DNA of 20,061 nt. It comes from CAVVXX01 sp052389895 (GTDB lineage: Bacteria > Pseudomonadota > Alphaproteobacteria > Micropepsales > Micropepsaceae). Location of the stretch: positions 1 through 20,061 of the forward strand of contig JBQTHM010000010.1 of the NCBI GenBank assembly GCA_052389895.1. The letters are read 5' to 3'. Position numbers and translations under genes: made by a program. Positions 14,099 to 20,061 of the stretch are shown here, in pieces (within the stretch, counting starts at the first letter, position 1; each line of letters begins with the position of its first letter). The notes beneath the pieces were generated by a model. That model did not search any database. It had not been told where the DNA came from and saw only the letters and a program-made list of their open reading frames with translations.

Positions 14099-15412
14099 AT
14101 GCGCGTGGCGATGATCGGAACCGGTTATGTGGGGCTTGTGTCCGGCGCGTGCTTTTCCGAGTTCGGCCACAGCGTCGTCTGCGTCGACAAGGATGGCGGC
14201 AAAATCGACGCGCTGAACGCGGGCCGCATTCCGATATTTGAACCGGGCCTCGATGAAGTTGTGTCTACGAATGTTAAGGCCGGCCGTCTGTTCTTCACCA
14301 GTGACATGCGCGAGGCGGTGCCGGCATCCGATGCCGTATTCATAGCCGTCGGCACGCCCAGCCGGCGAGGCGACGGGCATGCAGACCTATCTTTCGTATT
14401 CGCCGCGGCTGAAGAAATTGCACAGCTGCTCGCCAAATATGCTGTGGTCGTGACCAAATCCACCGTGCCGGTGGGAACTGGCCGGAAGGTAGAAGAAACA
14501 ATCCGCCGTGCGCGCCCAGATGCGGAATTCGACGTCGCGTCGAATCCCGAATTCCTGCGAGAGGGTTCGGCCATTGAAGATTTCCGCCGGCCGGATCGCA
14601 TTGTCGTTGGCACGGAGAGCGAGCAAGCGCGGGCTGTCTTGCGAGAAATTTACCGGCCGCTCTATTTGAACGAAACGCCGATATTGTTCACGTCGCGCGA
14701 GACCGCGGAACTCATCAAATACGCGTCCAACGCGTTCTTGGCGACAAAAATCACGTTTATCAACGAGATGGCGGATATCTGCGAGCGCGTGGGCGCCAAC
14801 GTGCAAGATGTCGCACGCGGCATTGGCCTGGATGGACGCATCGGCCCAAAGTTCCTTCACGCGGGCCCCGGCTTCGGTGGCTCATGCTTTCCAAAGGATA
14901 CGCTCGCTCTGCTGAAAACTGCAGAACAGGAGGGCGTGCCGACGCGCATTGTCGAGGCTGTCGTACGCGTGAACGAGGCGCGCAAGCTGCGCATGGCGGA
15001 GAAAATTGATGCGGCTTTCGGCGGCGTGTCCGGCAAAACCATCGCGGTCCTGGGCCTTACCTTCAAACCCAACACCGACGACATCCGCGACGCGCCCAGC
15101 CTCGTCATCATCCCTTGGCTCATGGTGCACGGCGCGCGCGTCCGCGCCTTCGACCCAGAAGGTCGGAACGAGGCGAGGAAACACTTGACGTGCGAAATGT
15201 GCGCGGACGCTTATGTGGCGCTGGAAAGCGCGGATGGCGTGGTGATCCTGACCGAATGGAATGAATTTCGTGCGCTCGATCTCGCCCGCGCCAAGACACT
15301 CCTGAAACGGCCGCTAATGGTGGATTTGCGAAACATCTACTCGCCGCAGCAAATGGCAGCGGCGGGGTTTCATTACGTCAGCGTCGGCCGAGATATTGCG
15401 CGGCCAGACTGA
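14099..15412 (+). CDS. ugd: UDP-glucose 6-dehydrogenase
   Basis: Ugd oxidises UDP-glucose to UDP-glucuronate using two NAD+ per turnover, a cytoplasmic step toward acidic polysaccharides. The 437-residue product starts with the Rossmann motif MRVAMIGTGYVGLVSGACF and has IFEPGLDE (46-53), TKSTVPVGTG (119-128), SNPEFLREGSAI (148-159) with the conserved Glu, and ELIKYASNAFLATK with Lys207. The catalytic cysteine is Cys263 in PGFGGSCFPKD. The C-terminal domain carries LGLTFKPNTDDIRDAPS (318-334). All active-site residues are present. ATG 14099 is right for the motif; the ribosome binding site is poor. It follows recG by 78 bases in the same direction and opens the sugar-nucleotide group, supplying substrate for the epimerase encoded next to it. 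Confidence 0.95.
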   Translation: MRVAMIGTGYVGLVSGACFSEFGHSVVCVDKDGGKIDALNAGRIPIFEPGLDEVVSTNVKAGRLFFTSDMREAVPASDAVFIAVGTPSRRGDGHADLSFVFAAAEEIAQLLAKYAVVVTKSTVPVGTGRKVEETIRRARPDAEFDVASNPEFLREGSAIEDFRRPDRIVVGTESEQARAVLREIYRPLYLNETPILFTSRETAELIKYASNAFLATKITFINEMADICERVGANVQDVARGIGLDGRIGPKFLHAGPGFGGSCFPKDTLALLKTAEQEGVPTRIVEAVVRVNEARKLRMAEKIDAAFGGVSGKTIAVLGLTFKPNTDDIRDAPSLVIIPWLMVHGARVRAFDPEGRNEARKHLTCEMCADAYVALESADGVVILTEWNEFRALDLARAKTLLKRPLMVDLRNIYSPQQMAAAGFHYVSVGRDIARPD

Positions 15413-15457
15413 GTCCGCCGCAACTATCAATGCGACGTTTCGACTGACTTTCGTAAC

Positions 15458-16435
15458 TCAGATGCGGTGGTATTCGCGGAACCAGGAAACAAAACGCGGA
15501 ATGCCTTCCGAAAGTGGCGTCTTGGGCGAAAAACCTAAGTCACGTTGGGCGCGCGTGATGTCGGCATGTGTCTCATTCACATCGCCCGGGGGCGCAGCTG
15601 CGTCCTCGACCACGGCCTTCTTTCCCGTAGCCCTTTCGATCAATTCGATCAGCGTCCGCACACTTTCCGGCCGGTTGTTTCCCAGATTGTAGATGCGGCT
15701 TGGTGCGCGCGTTTGTTCTTGCCGGAATGGTGTTTCGACAATACGTACCACTGCTGAAATGACGTCTTCTATCCAGGTGAAGTCGCGCCGGAGCCGGCCA
15801 CCGTTGTATAGCGGCACGGGCTTTCCTCGCAGCACGGCGTCTGTGAAAAGCCAATAGGCCATATCGGGCCGGCCCCAGGGCCCGTACACAGTGAAGAATC
15901 GTAAGCCCGTCTGCTTTAGCCCGAAGGATTCGGCGTAAGCATGGGACATCAGCTCGCAGGCGCGCTTCGTGGCGCCGTAATAGGAAACCGGATGATCAGC
16001 CCGCGCGTCCTCGGAAAACGGCGCCCGTGTGTCGTTGCCGTAAACCGAACTGGAGGACGCGTAGACAAGATGCCCGATCCTCTTTGCGTATTTGCAGAAT
16101 TCCAGAATGTTTTGATGGCCGACAAGATTTGAACGCGTGTAGGCGTCCGGATCTTCCAGGCTGTAGCGCACGCCCGGTTGCGCGGCGAGATGCACCACAA
16201 CTTCAAATGGGCCTTGCTCCGCTGCCGAGCCCAGGGCGTTGGAATCCGTGATGTCGATCTTGGCAAAGCTGAAGTCCTTACGGCCTTCCAGCCGTGCCAG
16301 TCGCGCGTGCTTGAGGGCGGGGTCGTAATGACCCTGGAACGAGTCGACGCCATATATGACGTGCCCTCGATCAAGCAGTGCCGCCGCAAGGTGAAATCCG
16401 ATAAATCCGGCGCAGCCCGTCAACAAAACCCGCAT
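15458..16435 (-). CDS. UDP-glucuronate 4-epimerase (extended SDR family)
   Basis: This NAD-dependent epimerase probably converts UDP-glucuronate to UDP-galacturonate. The 325-residue product has the NAD-binding GCAGFIG (7-13), DSFQGHYDPALKHARL (31-46, typical of the glucuronate-epimerase subgroup), HLAAQPGVRYS (82-92), the catalytic SSSSVYG (127-133) and Tyr153/Lys157 of YGATK, RFFTVYGPWGRPDM (179-192), and DFTWIEDV (218-225). These subgroup signatures, together with a neighbouring ugd that makes its substrate, favour a UDP-glucuronate epimerase over GalE or a dTDP-glucose dehydratase. The gene converges with ugd (45-base gap) and is divergent from galU (77-base gap, which should hold both promoters). 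The ribosome binding site is weak. The exact sugar substrate is inferred. Confidence 0.87.
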   Translation of the reverse strand: MRVLLTGCAGFIGFHLAAALLDRGHVIYGVDSFQGHYDPALKHARLARLEGRKDFSFAKIDITDSNALGSAAEQGPFEVVVHLAAQPGVRYSLEDPDAYTRSNLVGHQNILEFCKYAKRIGHLVYASSSSVYGNDTRAPFSEDARADHPVSYYGATKRACELMSHAYAESFGLKQTGLRFFTVYGPWGRPDMAYWLFTDAVLRGKPVPLYNGGRLRRDFTWIEDVISAVVRIVETPFRQEQTRAPSRIYNLGNNRPESVRTLIELIERATGKKAVVEDAAAPPGDVNETHADITRAQRDLGFSPKTPLSEGIPRFVSWFREYHRI

Positions 16436-16512
16436 CGTATTCGCCCAAGTGGACCCGCGACCACGCTTCCGTGTAAGAAACGCGGCGCAAGCTCTGACCT
16501 ATCAGCACGCTG

Positions 16513-17388
16513 ATGTCCACACCCCCGCCCATCCGTAAGGCCGTCCTGCCCGTGGCGGGCATGGGTACGCGCTTTCTTCCCGCGACCAAGGCGCTGCCCA
16601 AAGAAATGTTGCCGGTGGTGGACAAACCGGTAGTGCAATACGCGGTGGAAGAGGCGCAGGCGGCGGGCATCGAGCAGTTCATCTTCGTGACCGGGCGAGG
16701 AAAGTACGTGATTGAGGACCATTTCGATCATGCCTATGAGCTGGAGGCGCTACTAAGCGCGCGTGAAAAGACCTCGGAATTGAACAGCCTTCTGGAAGGC
16801 CTTCCCGAGACCGGCTCGGTTAGTTTCACCCGCCAGCAGACGCCGCAAGGTCTGGGCCACGCGGTTTGGTGCGCCAGGCATTTTGTAGGCGACGAGCCCT
16901 TTGCCGTGTTGCTGCCGGATGATCTGCTGATCGGCGAACCCGGCGCCCTTTCCGAGATGGTCCGCGCATACCGCGAGATAGGGGGTGGGCTGATCGTCCT
17001 TGCGGAGGAAAAATCGAAAGAAGAAGCGAAACGCTATGGTGTGATCAAGCCGGGCGCGGTCCGGGGTGACATCACGGAAGTAAAAGACATCGTTGAAAAA
17101 CCGAAGGACCCCCCTTCTACGCTGACTGTCGTCGGGCGCTACATTCTTCCCGCGGAAATCTTTTCCGAGCTCGACCGCCAGGAGCGTGGCGCGGGAAACG
17201 AAATCCAACTCACGGACGCCATGCGGCGTTTAATCGGGCGCGTGCCGTTTCACGCTGTTCGCTCCAAAGCCGCGCGTTACGACTGCGGCGACAAGATCGG
17301 ATTTCTGCACGCCAACATCGCGGTCGGCCTTCAACGGCCCGACATTGCGCCAGCCCTGAAGGCTATCCTGGCTAATCTGAAAAGCTGA
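16513..17388 (+). CDS. galU: UTP-glucose-1-phosphate uridylyltransferase
   Basis: GalU joins UTP and glucose-1-phosphate to give UDP-glucose and pyrophosphate, feeding lipopolysaccharide, exopolysaccharide and the Ugd reaction. The 291-residue product has the nucleotidyltransferase signature VLPVAGMGTRFLPATKALPK (11-30) with EMLPVVDKP next to it. It also has FVTGRGKYVIEDHFD (58-72), QQTPQGLGHAV (108-118), LLPDDLL (133-139) holding the metal- and sugar-binding aspartates, IVEKP (193-197), GRYIL (208-212) and the end motif YDCGDKIGFLHANI. It is the normal bacterial GalU length. ATG 16513 has a poor ribosome binding site, but no alternative start fits. It ends tail to tail with manC, only 2 bases apart and with no terminator between them. 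Confidence 0.96.
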   Translation: MSTPPPIRKAVLPVAGMGTRFLPATKALPKEMLPVVDKPVVQYAVEEAQAAGIEQFIFVTGRGKYVIEDHFDHAYELEALLSAREKTSELNSLLEGLPETGSVSFTRQQTPQGLGHAVWCARHFVGDEPFAVLLPDDLLIGEPGALSEMVRAYREIGGGLIVLAEEKSKEEAKRYGVIKPGAVRGDITEVKDIVEKPKDPPSTLTVVGRYILPAEIFSELDRQERGAGNEIQLTDAMRRLIGRVPFHAVRSKAARYDCGDKIGFLHANIAVGLQRPDIAPALKAILANLKS

Positions 17389-17390
17389 AC

Positions 17391-18809
17391 TTACGGCCGG
17401 TTGTAGCGGTCTTCCATTCGCACGATGTCGTCTTCGCCCAAATACGATCCGATCTGAACTTCCACAATGGCGGCATCCTCCTCGCCCGGATTCTCCAACC
17501 TGTGTTCGGTACCCAAAGGGACGAAGACGTGCTCGTTCACCTTATATGTGCGAGCGATGGTGCCGACGGTAATGCGAGGCTCACCCTTAACCACCACCCA
17601 ATGTTCGGCCCGCTTCTCGTGGTACTGGAGGGACAAGGCCTCGCCTGCGCGCACTTCAATCAGCTTCACCTGGAAACCGTTGCCGCGCGAGAGAACGGTG
17701 AAGCAACCCCATGGCCGTTCGACGCGCTCGTGGTTCCCCGGTTTGAGATCGGTGACACCGACCTTTTCGGCCAACGCGATCAGTTCGCCATCTTCGTCGC
17801 GCGCCGCCACGAGTACGAATTCTCCCTCCACCACGACCAGCACATCGTGAATCTCGGCCGCCGCGATAACCGCAGACCCGGCCTTCACGTAAAGTCCGTC
17901 GAGTTCCTTTAGCAACGCCTTCGGCACAATCGCGTTCCCACTGCCTCTTTCCGCAGCCAGACGCATTAACCCCTCGAAGCTACCGACGTCTACCCAGCGC
18001 GTATGCAGCGCCACCACGGCGCCACGCGTGCTTCTTTCCATTACAGCGCAGTCGAATGAGACCTCTGGACGTTCGGCAACCGCGCCTTTCGCGAGGTACA
18101 CAAAATCTCCGTCCGTTTGCGCTAGCCCGTACACATTCGCCGCGGCAACCGCGACCGCTGGCGCATGCGCTTCAATTTCTTCAAGCAGCCTGTCCGCACG
18201 TGCGACGAAGTGGCCCGTGTTCCACAGGCAGCTGTTCTTGAAAAATCGGGCCGCGGTTTCTCGGTCCGGTTTTTCATTGAAGCCAGCGATGCGGAAGCCT
18301 CCGTTTCCAAGCGGGGCACCTGGATCGATGTACCCATATTGAGTTGAAGCCTGGTCAGGTTGCGCGCCAAGCAGCACGATCTCGCCCTCCGCGGCCAACC
18401 CCAGGGCGCAGTCGAGCGCAGCATGAAAGGCCTCCTCGCTGCCAAACCAGGAGTCGCACGGAAGCAGCGCAATCAGCAAGTCTGGGCTTTGCCTGTCTGC
18501 GATACACGCGGCCACCGCCGCAGCAAATGCGGTGGATCGGGGAAGTGGTTCAAGGACAATTGTTCCAATGGGACATCGCGAATCCAGAAGCACCGATCGC
18601 GTCGCTGCCGCATGCTCGACGGATGTGAGAACGAGCGGCGGCAAGGCGTCGCTGCGTGATGCTGCCCGTGAGCACACATCCACGATCAGAGGGCACGTGG
18701 AAATCAGCGGCAACAGATGCTTGGGTTTTGATGCGCGCGACAACGGCCAGAGCCGCGTGCCCAGGCCGCCCGCCATGATCACGGGTTGAAATGTCCGCAT
18801 CTCCGGCAT
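17391..18809 (-). CDS. manC: Mannose-1-phosphate guanylyltransferase / mannose-6-phosphate isomerase
   Basis: This bifunctional enzyme type interconverts fructose-6-phosphate and mannose-6-phosphate and makes GDP-mannose from mannose-1-phosphate and GTP. The 472-residue product from ATG 18809 has the N-terminal GGLGTRLWPLSRASKPKHLL (14-33), the FNEKPD equivalent of the FVEKP active-site motif (177-182), and WNTGHFV (196-202). The C-terminal cupin isomerase domain (from about 365) has RPWGCFTVL, LSLQYHEKRAEHWVVV and the end YLGEDDIVRMEDRYNR. Some positions depart from the pattern I expect: PCDSW for PADH, VGSFEGL for VGSWxxL, and HEK for the usual HHH. Activity may therefore be altered, particularly in the isomerase half. 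The frame is open further back to 18929, but that extension reads through a tRNA fragment, so it is not used. ATG 18800 is an alternative start. Confidence 0.92.
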   Translation of the reverse strand: MPEMRTFQPVIMAGGLGTRLWPLSRASKPKHLLPLISTCPLIVDVCSRAASRSDALPPLVLTSVEHAAATRSVLLDSRCPIGTIVLEPLPRSTAFAAAVAACIADRQSPDLLIALLPCDSWFGSEEAFHAALDCALGLAAEGEIVLLGAQPDQASTQYGYIDPGAPLGNGGFRIAGFNEKPDRETAARFFKNSCLWNTGHFVARADRLLEEIEAHAPAVAVAAANVYGLAQTDGDFVYLAKGAVAERPEVSFDCAVMERSTRGAVVALHTRWVDVGSFEGLMRLAAERGSGNAIVPKALLKELDGLYVKAGSAVIAAAEIHDVLVVVEGEFVLVAARDEDGELIALAEKVGVTDLKPGNHERVERPWGCFTVLSRGNGFQVKLIEVRAGEALSLQYHEKRAEHWVVVKGEPRITVGTIARTYKVNEHVFVPLGTEHRLENPGEEDAAIVEVQIGSYLGEDDIVRMEDRYNRP

Positions 18810-18874
18810 GCATGGTGTTCCGCCACCGGGACCGCTGCAACAGGCTGCCCTATTGTGAAAATGGATAATTTTAG

Positions 18875-18916
18875 TGAGCCCGGTCGGGATCGAACCGACG
18901 ACCTCCTGATTAAAAG
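18875..18916 (-). other. 3' portion of a tRNA-Lys(TTT) gene: probable attachment site of an integrated element
   Basis: Reading the minus strand, a tRNA is present from the anticodon loop CTTTTAA (18916-18910, anticodon TTT) through TCAGG, a 5-base variable loop and the T arm GTCGG-TTCGATC-CCGAC (perfect 5-bp stem, 18899-18883). It ends with the 3' acceptor strand CGGGCTC plus discriminator A (ending 18875). The 5' half is missing: the bases before the loop (GCGAA) do not pair with TCAGG, and no GAGCCCG acceptor strand lies upstream. No CCA is encoded. Fragments of exactly this span are typical att sites left by tyrosine recombinases that integrate at tRNA 3' ends, and an integrase gene starts 155 bases away. 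The intact gene should lie at the other end of the element, to the right. Confidence 0.8.
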
Positions 18917-19020
18917 TTCGCGCCCGCACCGTTCCCTATCGTTTCCCATTATGCCAACCCATTGAAACGCCTCAAGTCACGCTTCACGATCGTTCCCGGT
19001 TCGATCCCTGGATTCCAGCG

Positions 19021-19042
19021 CGGTGATGCCCCGGTGATGCCC
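19021..19042 (+). repeat. Perfect 11-bp tandem repeat upstream of the integrase
   Basis: CGGTGATGCCC occurs twice without a gap, 28 bases before the likely integrase start. Direct repeats between an att core and an integrase gene can be arm-type integrase binding sites. That role is inferred only from position. Confidence 0.6.
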
Positions 19043-19070
19043 GGGATCGAGAATGGAAAGAGCGGAAACG

Positions 19071-19967
19071 ATGCAAGCGAACATCACCAAGCGTGTCGTC
19101 GACTGCCTCGAGGGCGTTACCGACAAAGAGGCGACACTGTGGGATGAGAACGTCAAAGGCTTCGGCGTGCGCGCGAGACTGGGAGGGACGCTTACCTATA
19201 TCGTGCGGTACCGGCCGGGTGGAGGTGGCAGACGGGCGCCATTGCGCACCTACACTATCGGACGCCATGGCTCGCCTTGGACGCCTGACAGCGCCCGCGC
19301 AGAAGCCAAGCGCATCCTGGCATTGGTCATTCAGGGCGTTGATCCGGCGGGTGATCGCGCTTCCGCGCGCCTAGCACCCCTCGTTGCCGACCTGGCCCAC
19401 CGCTTCCTCTCGGAGCACGTCAGGCCCAAGCGCAAGCCGCGCACGGCCGAGGAATATGAGCGGCTGATCTCCCTTTACGTGCTGCCTTCACTGGGACAGC
19501 GCCGCGTCGTGGACGTGCTCCGCAATGACGTCGCGAAACTGCACTACCAGCTCCGCGACACGCCCTATCAGGCCAATCGTCTGCTTGCGGTGCTGCGCAA
19601 AATGTTCACGCTGGCCGAGCGCTGGGGCATGCGCGGCGATGGATCCAACCCCGCCCGCCACATCGACAAGTACGCCGAGCGTCCGCGAGAGCGAATGCTA
19701 TCCGGTGAAGAGTTGGCAAAGCTGGGCCAGGCACTCAGGAACTACCACGGCTGGCCGCATGCGAAGGCAGCCATCCTGCTCCTCCTCTTCACCGGAGCGC
19801 GCCGCTCGGAAATCTTGGGGCTACGCTGGGACTGGATCGACTTCGAGCGCGGCGAGGCGAGCCTCCCCGACAGCAAGACAGGTGCGAAGATCCTGGAGCT
19901 GCCCCCTGTCGCACTCGAGTTGCTCGCCCGCCTGTGGCCTGACGGATATTTTGTACCAGCAGGATAG
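19071..19967 (+). pseudogene. Truncated P4-type tyrosine recombinase (integrase)
   Basis: Integrases of this type cut and join DNA at tRNA att sites. The 298 residues from ATG 19071 show the N-terminal DUF4102-like arm-binding domain (ITKRVVDCLEGV, LWDENVKGFGVRARLGGTLT, YTIGRHG). A helical core-binding domain follows (from about residue 100: FLSEHVRPKRKPRTAEEYER, YVLPSLGQRRVVDV), then the first part of the catalytic domain. The first catalytic arginine is in TGARRSEILGLRW and the likely lysine is in SKTG. The frame then stops at TAG 19965-19967. The later HxxR, His/Trp and tyrosine nucleophile are absent, so the product should be inactive for strand exchange. Other frames after the stop do not resume the family sequence. 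Family members are about 400 residues long. An upstream ATG (19053) is possible, but GCGGAAACG better supports 19071. Confidence 0.82.
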
Positions 19968-20061
19968 AGAGACTACTGCATCATTGGGGCGCCATCCAGC
20001 TTGGTTGCGCATGGATTGATTGTCTGTGGTGCAGGCGGTCGATAGCCAAGTGAGGAGTGTG
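19968..20061. other. Sequence replacing the integrase C-terminus, unidentified
   Basis: The 94 bases to the window edge do not encode the missing integrase motifs in any frame. They may be the edge of a second mobile element or a deletion joint. Nothing more can be said without the sequence to the right. Confidence 0.4.

Noticed and set aside
18810..18929. 40-residue N-terminal extension of ManC
   Set aside because: Its codons are the tRNA-Lys fragment and neighbouring non-coding DNA. The family N-terminus begins at MPEMRTFQPVIMAGG.
18995..19011. A T-arm-like sequence (CCCGG-TTCGATC-CCTGG) in plus orientation near the integrase
   Set aside because: The stem has a mismatch, and no matching acceptor strand, anticodon arm or CCA lies nearby, so a second tRNA fragment is not supported.

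Overview
The window looks like chromosomal DNA of a GC-rich alphaproteobacterium. Three things in the sequence point that way: a SciP/DUF1153 protein (a regulator known from the alphaproteobacterial CtrA cell-cycle circuit), a cysteine-free ribosomal protein L33, and a recG / sdhE-mfd neighbourhood of the kind alphaproteobacteria share. I cannot name a genus.

Layout. 1-2957 is housekeeping: ribonuclease R (rnr, +), a convergent SciP-type regulator (-) whose stop codon overlaps that of rnr, then rpmG (+) with a recognisable promoter and terminator. 3042-4529 is an aldehyde dehydrogenase of the PuuC type. 4530-6830 is an accessory zone. It holds two adjacent cassettes, each bounded by inverted 23-bp repeats that share the core CTCTGACCCC. 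The first (4645-5558) carries one AT-richer gene with an Abi-alpha (DUF4393) domain, a candidate phage-defence gene. The second (5617-6092) carries a transposase-like remnant coupled to a small membrane protein. Beyond them lie a hairpin-rich stretch with no convincing gene and two palindromic interspersed repeats. 6831-14020 is DNA repair plus membrane: sdhE-mfd on the minus strand, and an MscS-type channel and recG on the plus strand. 14099-18809 supplies sugar nucleotides: ugd, a UDP-glucuronate 4-epimerase, galU and manC. 18875-20061 is the edge of an integrated element: the 3' portion of a tRNA-Lys(TTT) gene used as an attachment site, then a P4-type tyrosine recombinase truncated before its last catalytic residues.

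How the genes fit together. GalU makes UDP-glucose, Ugd oxidises it to UDP-glucuronate, and the epimerase converts that to UDP-galacturonate. ManC makes GDP-mannose. Together they feed envelope or exopolysaccharide synthesis, but no glycosyltransferase is in view. Mfd and RecG both act where transcription or replication stalls. SdhE matures the flavoprotein of succinate dehydrogenase.

The most interesting material is the pair of repeat-bounded cassettes at 4645-6092, which contain no complete transposase of their own. Next is the tRNA-Lys att fragment, which predicts an intact tRNA-Lys gene and an island to the right of the window. Family names come from reading the translations and remembered motifs; no database search was run.
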